A DNA stretch of 29,280 nt from Candidatus Altarchaeota archaeon. GTDB taxonomy: Archaea > Altiarchaeota > Altiarchaeia > IMC4 > QMZM01. The stretch is taken from positions 1 through 29,280 of the forward strand of contig JAHIKS010000023.1 of assembly GCA_018897475.1 (NCBI GenBank). The letters are read 5' to 3'. The first letter of the stretch is position 1. The number at the start of each line of letters is the position of its first letter. The notes beneath the pieces were generated by a model that saw only the letters and a list, made by a program, of their open reading frames with translations, was not told the DNA's origin and ran no database searches. Position numbers and translations under genes: made by a program. This document shows, piece after piece, positions 14,941 to 22,398 of this stretch.

Positions 14941-14987
14941 AATTACGAATCGAAGATTCGTAATTTACGCCGAAGCTTCGCTTCGGC
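14941..14987. repeat. Two tandem perfect triloop palindromes
   Basis: An 11-bp stem with GAA loop (AATTACGAATC at 14941-14951, GATTCGTAATT at 14955-14965) is followed by an 8-bp stem with TTC loop (GCCGAAGC at 14969-14976, GCTTCGGC at 14980-14987). They lie between the SRP RNA and the 3' end of the sec61beta gene, and could act as a bidirectional terminator or as part of the neighbouring hairpin cluster. The interval 14988-15079 shows nothing more. Confidence 0.75.
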
Positions 14988-15079
14988 CGTATCGCCCAAG
15001 TCAAATAATAGGCTCGATAGGTCTTGAATTTACTGGAAATATAAACAGAATCTGCCGTCTTGAATCTAACCTGAAAGAA

Positions 15080-15241
15080 CTAGAACATATTCATAAGAAT
15101 CACCAGGAGAAGTACAGCTATCACTATTCCAAGCACGAACTTCGGATCCATCTTCGGTCCGCCTTCATCAACGTCGAAGTAGCGGATTAGTCCTGCCCCT
15201 CCCGCGGGGCCGCCGTACTCTCTCTTCTTCATTGCTGGCAT
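15080..15241 (-). CDS. Preprotein translocase subunit Sec61beta
   Basis: A short gene of 53 codons. The cytosolic part, GGPAGGAGLIRYFDVDE, is the archaeal Sec61beta signature (the G-x-x-R-Y-F-D core), followed by GPKMDPKFVLGI and a single C-terminal membrane helix rich in Val/Ile/Leu ending NMF. It is a tail-anchored partner of SecY/SecE in the translocon. I chose the ATG at 15241, which lies 28 bp from the palindromic TATA (leaderless); the ATG at 15232, three codons later, gives MKKREYGG and is possible. Its neighbour is the SRP RNA, and it diverges from a secreted peptidase. Confidence 0.9.
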   Translation of the reverse strand: MPAMKKREYGGPAGGAGLIRYFDVDEGGPKMDPKFVLGIVIAVLLLVILMNMF

Positions 15242-15263
15242 TCTGTTATTAAAATGGTTCTGT

Positions 15264-15275
15264 ATATTTAAATAT
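15264..15275. promoter_or_regulatory. Perfectly palindromic TATA box shared by sec61beta and the C25 peptidase
   Basis: ATATTTAAATAT is a 12-bp palindrome. Its centre is about 25 bp from the rightward ATG at 15295 and about 28 bp from the leftward ATG at 15241. Both genes would be leaderless from one TBP site. No second TATA is seen in the 53-bp gap. Confidence 0.65.
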
Positions 15276-15294
15276 TGGACGGCTAATAGAGATT

Positions 15295-18200
15295 ATGTCA
15301 AACAGGTTCGGAGCGCTGGTGTTGTTCCTTCTTCTTTCGGCTTCGGTCTCGGCTGAGAGCATGCGGCTGGATTTTGACTTCCCGGCGCCGGCAGCATCCC
15401 AGACCGATGCAGGGCTTCAGTACGAGATTCAGGGGCTGGAGTTCACGGCAATTCCCGGCGAGCCGCGGCTGCCGGTGAAAAGGGAGTTCGTGAGAATTCC
15501 CCGGGACGCCATGAACGTCAGGGTAATTCTGAACGGGACGGAGACCGAATCCCTCGGCGAGGTCGATGGCCTTGCTGTATCGAAGCAGCCCGTAATCATG
15601 ACAGCCGGCGGGAATTCCCCGGCACTTACGATAGCGGGGGGCCATTCCCTTCTGTTCCCTGAAGGCGTCTATTCCTTCCGGATAGTCGAGGGCTTCAGGG
15701 ACCACAAAGTGGTTTCAATTTCCATCTTCCCGCTGCAGCACAGCGACGAAGAGCTGCTTTTCCACCGGAGGGTTTCGCTGCGGCTGGAATACGAGCTTCC
15801 GAAGAAGAGGGTGATGGCCGGGTCTGCGGCGTCCAACGCAACAAAGTATATTATAATAACTGACTCGTCGCTGAACTCTTCCCTGGAACCGCTGAAGGAG
15901 TGGAAGACAAAGAAGGGCGTCCCTGCCGAGATATACACCGTGCAGTGGATTTATCAGAACTACAACGGGACCGAGAACCGGGTCTTTCATTCAGGGGAGG
16001 GTAACGGCAAGAGCAACTATATGCGGAGGACTCTGAACCTGGGCAATGCAACCAGCGCAAACCTCACCCTTTCCACCAAATTCAAAATCGAGGAGGGCTG
16101 GGACTTCGGCTATGTGGAGGTTTCGCTGGATGGCGGGAACTGGACCCAGCTGCAGGGAGAGCAGATGACGGACTACCGGGAGCCCGAGGCCTATGTGGGG
16201 ACAGACGGCGCCTATTCATACACCGGGAACAGCTCCTGGGTGCAGGATACAATAAACCTAAGCGGCTACGCAGGGGAGGAAATCCAACTCCGGTTCCGCT
16301 ATGTCACCGACACCTACGTCAGCTTCGGCGGCTGGTGGCTGGACAATATTACCGTAACGACGGACCAGGGGGTTCTCTTCTCGGCGGAGGGGAATTCCAC
16401 AACGGGATGGGGTGTTTCAGGATTCAGCAACATGGATTTGAATTCCCATGAGAATCCTTCGCAGAAGCTAATCAGGGACTTCATCACCGACAGGTACGAA
16501 GAGGGGGCAGAATGGGTCCTTCTCGCAGGGGCCAACAGCCAGGTTCCCTCGCTGACGGTGAGCAGGACCTGGTACGAGGGGGACGATGACGAGGTGCCGA
16601 CCGACTACTACTACAGCTGCCTTGGCGGGGACTGGAACACCGACTGGGACTCCAACTATGGAGAGCACGAGCACTCTGATGTCGGGGACGAGATAACGGA
16701 CTGGATTCCCGACGTCTATGTCGGGAGGCTGCCCGTATCAACAGCGGCGGCGATGGGAAGCCTTGTCAGCGCCATAATCAACTATGAAAAATCACCGCCC
16801 CTGGACAGCAGCGAATGGTTCTCCAGGGCACTCCTTGCAGGCGGAACATCTGATGAGACCACCGACGACGCCTATCTGATGGAGCTGGTCAGGACCGACC
16901 TCCTGGAGCCAGGGAATTTCTCGAATTATAGACTGTACTATTCCAGCACGTATACCAAAGACGCCCAGCTAAACTACCCGAACTTTGAGACCTATGTTAG
17001 TTATGGGAATTCCATAGTGCTATGGTCGGGCCACGGGCTGTATGCCGTGTCCGTTCCGTGCTCGACCTGCAGCGCCTTTGTAGACACTGAAACAGACCCC
17101 GCAAACGGTGAGATGCTGCCGCTTGTCTATGCGGATTCCTGCCTGACGGGGGCATTCGACCAGACAAACTCGCTCGGCAACCAGGCGCTGAAGAACTGGG
17201 CCATCGGATATGTAGGGGCCTCAAGGACCAGCTACTACACCCAGGGGTGGGTCCTCGGCGACGGCTTCAACCAGGAGCTGGTCTACAGGTTCTTCGAGCA
17301 ATTCATCAATGGGAGCCATCAGCCGGGGAAGACGCTGGCGGACATGAAGAGTTGGTATTACGTCAACCAGTGGCCAACAGATGAGGGATGGGGCACCGGC
17401 GATGCGTCGAAGAAGAACCTTGTGGGCTATAACCTGCTGGGCGACCCGGAGGTTCCGATATGGAACTCGGTCCCGGAGAATTTCACCGTGGAATTCCCCA
17501 GCGAGATTTATCCCGGGGAGAATTCAATAGTCGTAAATGTTAGTGGTTCAGCCGGCCCTGTCGAGAATGCCAGGGTCTGCCTGCAGGGCTCCGTGGAATA
17601 CACAAATTCCTCGGGAGCCGTGGAATTCGAAGTCACTGCCTCCGGCCCCATGAACCTCACGGTCACCAAAGACAGCTTCATTCCCTATGAGGGGAACATC
17701 TCCGTCGTCTCGGATAGCGACCCGCCCGCATGGGATTCGACCACGGGGATTCATGGAGTGACGTCGGGAGACGGTTCCATAACGGCGAACTGGAACAATG
17801 CCTCCGACCTGTCGCTGCCGGTTACCTATAACCTCTACTACGACACGACGAGGGAATGGCTCTGCCAGTATTCGAACATAAATGCCAGTGATATTCTGGG
17901 GACGGATTTCGACCTTGTTGATCTGGACCCTGACGACCTTGATTCATCCCAGGTTTCGGACCTGAAGGATTCCGGGAAATTCACCCTGGCCTACATAAAC
18001 ATCGGCTGGGCCGAGAACTGGCGAAGCTACTGGAACCCCTCCTGGGAAACCGAGAGCCCGCCGTGGCTGCTGGACGAAGCGGAGTGGGAGGACGAATACT
18101 ATGTTGACTTTTCCCAGCAGGAGTGGCAGTCCATAGTCCATAACTATATCGATGAGATAAATGCAAAGGGCTTCTCCGGAATCTACATGGACAACGTCGA

Positions 18201-18930
18201 GGCAGGGTATCAGCGGCACGAATCGAACCTCTCCGATGCCAGATATGAGAATTGCACAAGAGAGAATATGATTGAATTCATCCAGAACATCTCCCTCACC
18301 CACCGCTCGGGGAACTTTTCAATCTTCCCGCAGAACGGCCTTGACATTGCCCTGAACCTGACCGATTACATAGACGGCGTCGGGGTCGAGGACACCTACT
18401 ACGAGGATACCGGAAGTCCCGTGGATTCTGAGACGACCAGCCTGAAAGAGGCAACTCTGGACAACCTGACGGCCGAAGGAAAGCTGGTGCTTACACTGGA
18501 TTATACGACGGAGCAGACGGAGATAGATTCGGCATATAGCCAGTCGTCGGGCAGGGGCTATGTTCCCTACGTATCGATAATAGACCTCAACCAGCTGACA
18601 GTAAATGAGGGCCATGGACCGGAGCCTGTAACAGAGACGGGAACAAAAATCGAGGGCGTGACAAGCCATTATACTCTACAGAACCTGACGAACGGAAAAA
18701 TCTACTACTTTACCGTCAGGGCGAAGGACGGTGCAGGGAACGAGGACGGGAATAATGTAACGCTCTACGGGGTTCCGTTCTTGGATTCAGGCTGCGAGCT
18801 GAAGGGAGACTCTGATTGTGATGGGGCAGTGTCGGACTTCGAACTCCTTAACTACATCGACCAGTGGGTGAATGGAGAAGTTGATGACTTCGATTTGCTG
18901 GAGGCCATCGATAACTGGGCGAACCAATAA
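15295..18930 (+). CDS. Secreted C25 (gingipain-like) cysteine peptidase with Fn3-embedded GH114-like domain and dockerin-like C-terminus
   Basis: 1211 residues. A signal peptide covers about 1-20 (cleavage after SASVSA). A gingipain-type propeptide region follows. The caspase-like catalytic domain has the dyad His580 in WSGHG and Cys616 in YADSCLTGAFD. A beta-rich MAM-like insert lies at about 220-370. After an Ig-like segment, an Fn3 domain starts near 808 (ITANWNNASD). It is interrupted at about 855-1105 by a GH114/TM1410-like TIM barrel (WLCQYSNINASDIL, FTLAYINIGWAENWRSYW, GFSGIYMDNVEAG) and resumes with YTLQNLTNGKIYYFTVRAKD. Residues 1170-1211 are dockerin-like (GDSDCDG, then SDFELLNYIDQW). 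Many N-glycosylation sequons are present. There is no C-terminal membrane anchor, so attachment may use the dockerin-like module. Expression is probably leaderless. Confidence 0.85.
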   Translation: MSNRFGALVLFLLLSASVSAESMRLDFDFPAPAASQTDAGLQYEIQGLEFTAIPGEPRLPVKREFVRIPRDAMNVRVILNGTETESLGEVDGLAVSKQPVIMTAGGNSPALTIAGGHSLLFPEGVYSFRIVEGFRDHKVVSISIFPLQHSDEELLFHRRVSLRLEYELPKKRVMAGSAASNATKYIIITDSSLNSSLEPLKEWKTKKGVPAEIYTVQWIYQNYNGTENRVFHSGEGNGKSNYMRRTLNLGNATSANLTLSTKFKIEEGWDFGYVEVSLDGGNWTQLQGEQMTDYREPEAYVGTDGAYSYTGNSSWVQDTINLSGYAGEEIQLRFRYVTDTYVSFGGWWLDNITVTTDQGVLFSAEGNSTTGWGVSGFSNMDLNSHENPSQKLIRDFITDRYEEGAEWVLLAGANSQVPSLTVSRTWYEGDDDEVPTDYYYSCLGGDWNTDWDSNYGEHEHSDVGDEITDWIPDVYVGRLPVSTAAAMGSLVSAIINYEKSPPLDSSEWFSRALLAGGTSDETTDDAYLMELVRTDLLEPGNFSNYRLYYSSTYTKDAQLNYPNFETYVSYGNSIVLWSGHGLYAVSVPCSTCSAFVDTETDPANGEMLPLVYADSCLTGAFDQTNSLGNQALKNWAIGYVGASRTSYYTQGWVLGDGFNQELVYRFFEQFINGSHQPGKTLADMKSWYYVNQWPTDEGWGTGDASKKNLVGYNLLGDPEVPIWNSVPENFTVEFPSEIYPGENSIVVNVSGSAGPVENARVCLQGSVEYTNSSGAVEFEVTASGPMNLTVTKDSFIPYEGNISVVSDSDPPAWDSTTGIHGVTSGDGSITANWNNASDLSLPVTYNLYYDTTREWLCQYSNINASDILGTDFDLVDLDPDDLDSSQVSDLKDSGKFTLAYINIGWAENWRSYWNPSWETESPPWLLDEAEWEDEYYVDFSQQEWQSIVHNYIDEINAKGFSGIYMDNVEAGYQRHESNLSDARYENCTRENMIEFIQNISLTHRSGNFSIFPQNGLDIALNLTDYIDGVGVEDTYYEDTGSPVDSETTSLKEATLDNLTAEGKLVLTLDYTTEQTEIDSAYSQSSGRGYVPYVSIIDLNQLTVNEGHGPEPVTETGTKIEGVTSHYTLQNLTNGKIYYFTVRAKDGAGNEDGNNVTLYGVPFLDSGCELKGDSDCDGAVSDFELLNYIDQWVNGEVDDFDLLEAIDNWANQ

Positions 18931-18968
18931 GGATTTATACTGCTATAGATAATTCTTAATTGGTTAGG

Positions 18969-21476
18969 ATGAAAAACAGAGTGTTACTTATTCTGGTCGC
19001 TGTAGTGGCCCTTAGCTACGGGGCCTTTAGCGCAGATAATTTTGATGACGTGTCTGACGGAGAAGGAATCGGAATCGCTCTGGTGGATTCTGTGGGACTC
19101 ATTAGGGCCGACGAGATTCAGAGCAACGTGTCCGGGGCCTCCCTTGCCACCGTTGCCGTTGTGGACACGGGAGTGAACGGCACCCACCCGGCCATTGAGA
19201 ATAATCTCGTTAATGCGGGGAATTTCTATACGAATTCCGACCCCGACGGGAGCAACGAGGACATACAGGGGCACGGAACGCACGTTGCATGCATCATTGC
19301 CAGCCAGGACGATTTCTATGCGGGGGTGGCTCCGAATGCGGACATAATAGACGTGAAGGCCTCGGTAACGCCCTCATTGGTGGATTACCTCTATGCCGGA
19401 GTGAACTGGGCAATAGACAACGATGCAGACATAATCAGCATGAGCCAGGCAAGGGCCTATGTCGAGGTCAGCACCACGGGAAATTTCGAGCTGACAAAAT
19501 TCGTGGATTACATCGGGTATCAGAGAGACACCCTGTTCGTAATCAGTGCAGGCAACCGGGACTCGACAAATAACCCTGATTCACACATCGAGGCACCGGG
19601 AGACAATTACAATGGAATCACAGTGGGTTCGGTAACAAAGGGCCTGGTCCCGGACAGCGACAGCGGAAGGAATGTCACAGACGACGGAAGAACAAAGATA
19701 GATGTCGTTGCACCGGGCAACCCCATAACCTCCTGCGACTATAACTGGAGCGTCGACCCAAGCGACATTGACGATTTCAAGAGCTTGGCCGGAACAAGCC
19801 AGGCCGCACCCCACGTATCCGGAGTGGCTGCAATGCTATTCCACTGGGGCGACGCGAATTCAAAGACCAACGACCCGGTCCTTATGAAAGCGGCGATTAT
19901 GAACTCTGCAACGAAGCTTGATGACTGGAGCCATACACACACCGTGCCTCTGGACACGACGCAGGGCGCAGGTTTCCTGAACGCGGTTGATGCATACAGG
20001 ACCTACAAGAGCAGGCCGTCGACCGAGCCAACGGGATACCTGCTGCATTCAAGGATAGTCTACAATGCCTCTGACAGATATACGAGGGTGTATGTGGATG
20101 ATGCCCCGACCAATATCACGGCAACCCTTGTCTGGAGGAGGAACGTCACTAACTACAATCTTACTCCCGCAGACCTGACGGACTTCGACCTCTACCTCTA
20201 TGACGGGGACATGAACGAGCTCGTCAACTGGTCCGCGAGCAATAAAGATAATGTGGAGCACGTCCATCACCAGGTCAGCGAGAACGGAATATACTGGCTC
20301 AACGTCGACGTTTACGGCGGCGCGCTGGAGAACGGCTTTGAATACTATGCCCTGGCCAGCAACAAGCCGATGCTGGACTATGACCTTACCTACTGCACCG
20401 ACTGCGACGGGGACGGGGTCAACAATACTGCTGACTATGCGCCGCTGAATTCGAGCGTGTGGGAGTCCTGGACAAGCTGCAGCAACTGCTCAGACTGCAG
20501 CGATAAGCTGAACGGCAGCTATGAGGCAGTAAAGCTTGATGCAGACATATCAAACTACGACGGAATCTGCATCCAGTTCAATAACGATAACCTGGAGTTC
20601 GACTGCCAGGGACACACCATCGACGGCACGGGCAGCAACTACGGGGCCTTTATGCTCTACAAAGACAATAACACAGTAAGGAATTGCGTCATTACCGGCT
20701 TCTCAGACGGCGTCTACCTCTCGGGCTCGAACAACAACACCATCACGAACAACACAATAACCTCGAACAGCATGAACGGAATTTACCTCTATCATTCAGA
20801 CAATGCCACAATTACAAACAACACCGCATCCAGCAACAGGGTCGGGATATACCTCATAACTCTCTCCGACGATGCTGTTGTCTCAGGCAACACGCTAAAC
20901 TCGAATACCAACTATGGACTCTATGTGGGCAGCAGGTATAATACCATCACCGACAATACTATGAGTTCGAACGGTTGGCACGGAATATTCATGGGCTCCA
21001 GCACCCCGGGTTACTGCAGTTATAATACGCTGACGGGCAACACACTGGAATCGAACGGCTTAAACGGAATCCTAATCTCCAAGTCAGACAGCAACACCAT
21101 AAATTCGAACCGCTTCTGCTCCAACACGCAGGAGGACGTCTACTTCGCAAACGGCACGGATAATTCCGGTGACGGGAACACCTGCGACACGGTAACTGCA
21201 TGGAACGACACCGGAGTGACGGGCTGTACCTATGACTGTACCAGTGCAACGACCACGAGCACAACGACCTCAACCAGCACGACAACGTCTACCAGCACGA
21301 CTGTTGCCGGCACGACCTCGACAAGCACTACCGTAGAAGGAGGCGTCAAGGGCGACACCGATGGCAACGGAACGGTATCAGATTTCGAGCTGCTGAACTA
21401 CATCGACCAGTGGAACAATGGGCAGGTGGGAGACTTTGACGTTTTAGAAGCGATTGACAACTGGGCAAACGGCTAG
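18969..21476 (+). CDS. Secreted S8 subtilisin-like protease with PPC-like, beta-helix and dockerin-like domains
   Basis: The start is the ATG at 18969 (MKNRVLLILVAVVALSYG); a TTG three codons earlier is less likely. 835 residues with a signal peptide at about 1-22. The S8 triad is complete: Asp66 in VAVVDTGVNGTHP, His102 in GHGTHVA, Ser277 in GTSQAAPHVSG. A beta-sandwich PPC-like domain covers about 365-450. A thrombospondin-type DCDGDGVNNTADYAPLN calcium loop follows. A right-handed beta-helix of NosD type spans about 516-735 (repeats such as NNNTITNNTITSN). A Thr/Ser-only linker (757-790) leads to the dockerin-like module at 794-835, nearly identical to that of the upstream C25 protein. It lies 38 bp after that gene with its own TATA-like TTTATAC, so the two may also be co-expressed. 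Confidence 0.92.
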   Translation: MKNRVLLILVAVVALSYGAFSADNFDDVSDGEGIGIALVDSVGLIRADEIQSNVSGASLATVAVVDTGVNGTHPAIENNLVNAGNFYTNSDPDGSNEDIQGHGTHVACIIASQDDFYAGVAPNADIIDVKASVTPSLVDYLYAGVNWAIDNDADIISMSQARAYVEVSTTGNFELTKFVDYIGYQRDTLFVISAGNRDSTNNPDSHIEAPGDNYNGITVGSVTKGLVPDSDSGRNVTDDGRTKIDVVAPGNPITSCDYNWSVDPSDIDDFKSLAGTSQAAPHVSGVAAMLFHWGDANSKTNDPVLMKAAIMNSATKLDDWSHTHTVPLDTTQGAGFLNAVDAYRTYKSRPSTEPTGYLLHSRIVYNASDRYTRVYVDDAPTNITATLVWRRNVTNYNLTPADLTDFDLYLYDGDMNELVNWSASNKDNVEHVHHQVSENGIYWLNVDVYGGALENGFEYYALASNKPMLDYDLTYCTDCDGDGVNNTADYAPLNSSVWESWTSCSNCSDCSDKLNGSYEAVKLDADISNYDGICIQFNNDNLEFDCQGHTIDGTGSNYGAFMLYKDNNTVRNCVITGFSDGVYLSGSNNNTITNNTITSNSMNGIYLYHSDNATITNNTASSNRVGIYLITLSDDAVVSGNTLNSNTNYGLYVGSRYNTITDNTMSSNGWHGIFMGSSTPGYCSYNTLTGNTLESNGLNGILISKSDSNTINSNRFCSNTQEDVYFANGTDNSGDGNTCDTVTAWNDTGVTGCTYDCTSATTTSTTTSTSTTTSTSTTVAGTTSTSTTVEGGVKGDTDGNGTVSDFELLNYIDQWNNGQVGDFDVLEAIDNWANG

Positions 21477-22015
21477 TCCCCGAAGAGGATACCCCCGACC
21501 TTGGCCTTGAGGTCGGGCTCCATTCTGAGCATCAGGTTATTCAGGGTGTTGTCGACTCTCATGGAGCCGTCCCCGCTCTCGACAATGACGCCGAAGTCGC
21601 CGATGTCCCTGGTCTTTGCATTGATGAGCTTTGAGTATTTCTTGTCGACATAGAGCACCGGGTCCCTGACATTCTTCTTTGCGTCCTCGGCAAGGCTTCT
21701 CAGAAGCTTTTCCTTCTTCTTGTTGTCCAGGTCAAGAATCTTTTTCTTCGCACCCTCGAATACGCTGCGGACTATCTCCGCCTTCTTTGAATCCACCTGG
21801 AGCTTCCTCTCCATCCTGGCGTTTGAAATTATTCTTTTCGGGATTAGTTCGAGCTCCTGCTTTCTCTTGTCCATGACCCTCTTGTTGGCCTTTTCCTCCT
21901 CCACCTTTATGCCCTTGTCTATGCTATCGCTCTCTTTCTTGGCTTCGCCTTCAATCCCCTTAACCTCTTTATTGCCCTTCTCCTTGATTTTGCTCTCGAT
22001 TTTTTCAAAGGCCAT
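21473..22015 (-). CDS. ahaE: V/A-type ATP synthase subunit E (peripheral stalk)
   Basis: 180 residues. A long N-terminal charged coiled coil (KIKEKGNKEVKGIEGEAKKE onward) is followed by a C-terminal globular domain with ISNARMERKLQVDSKKAEIV, the typical NARL/L-containing E-subunit core. Later segments are DPVLYVDKKYSKLI and the ending FGVIVESGDGSMRVDNTL. This is the archaeal peripheral-stalk subunit E that pairs with H. The start adjoins the stop of the upstream H gene. The stop codon shares the palindromic CTAG with the subtilase stop on the other strand. No catalytic ATPase subunits follow, so this H-E pair stands apart from the rest of the complex. Confidence 0.85.
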   Translation of the reverse strand: MAFEKIESKIKEKGNKEVKGIEGEAKKESDSIDKGIKVEEEKANKRVMDKRKQELELIPKRIISNARMERKLQVDSKKAEIVRSVFEGAKKKILDLDNKKKEKLLRSLAEDAKKNVRDPVLYVDKKYSKLINAKTRDIGDFGVIVESGDGSMRVDNTLNNLMLRMEPDLKAKVGGILFGD

Positions 22016-22336
22016 TTAATCACCGCCCCCTATCCTTGAGAACTCGTCCACGATAAAGTCAACTGCGCTGTTAAAATTCTTCTTGGTCTGTTTCTCGAGC
22101 TCGGATATCTCGCCGGCAACCCCTGTATTCAGCCTCTTTGCTTCGCCATCGGCCTTCTCTTTTGCGCCCTTTATCTTCAGGTCCATGTTCTTCTCGGCGC
22201 TTTCCTTGGCCTTTTCCAGTCTTGTGCCCCTGCTCGCCCTCAGGTCGTTAATCCTCTTCTCAGCACCCTTCCTGGCCTTCTCGACGGACTTTTCAACCGC
22301 CTCCTCGACCTTCTTTATCTGTTCGAGTTCTTTCAT
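22016..22336 (-). CDS. ahaH: V/A-type ATP synthase subunit H (peripheral stalk coiled coil)
   Basis: The start is the ATG at 22336 (MKELEQIKKVEEAVEKSVEK). A longer frame reaching into the IS91-like transposase region is not credible. 106 residues, almost entirely a right-handed-type coiled coil with Ala/Lys/Glu bias (KESAEKNMDLKIKGAKEKAD), ending in a short FNSAVDFIVDEFSRIGGGD tail. This matches the AhaH/VatH family, which forms a heterodimeric stalk with subunit E; ahaE follows without a gap. A TATA-like GAATAAAAAA element (plus-strand view, 22367-22376) sits about 35 bp upstream, flush with a strong hairpin belonging to the mobile-element side. Confidence 0.82.
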   Translation of the reverse strand: MKELEQIKKVEEAVEKSVEKARKGAEKRINDLRASRGTRLEKAKESAEKNMDLKIKGAKEKADGEAKRLNTGVAGEISELEKQTKKNFNSAVDFIVDEFSRIGGGD

Positions 22337-22376
22337 TTTGGGGATGATATTATGAATAGTAATCGAGAATAAAAAA

Positions 22377-22393
22377 GCACCACTTCGTGGTGC
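22377..22393 (-). terminator. 7-bp triloop hairpin with T-tract, abutting the ahaH TATA
   Basis: GCACCAC-ttc-GTGGTGC is a perfect stem. Read on the minus strand it is followed at once by TTTTTTATT, so it fits an intrinsic terminator for the transposase. The same T-run is also the best TATA candidate for ahaH. Confidence 0.65.
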
Positions 22394-22398
22394 AAATT

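Noticed and set aside
14930..15190. 86-aa plus-strand frame across the hairpin cluster and the sec61beta gene
   Set aside because: It is made of palindromic non-coding sequence and the antisense of Sec61beta, with no ribosome-binding site or protein-like composition.
20690..21180. Regular short repeats that might suggest a repeat array or CRISPR
   Set aside because: They encode the N-N-T-I-T-x-N rungs of a beta-helix, with degenerate codons and no conserved direct repeats or spacers. No CRISPR array is present in the window.
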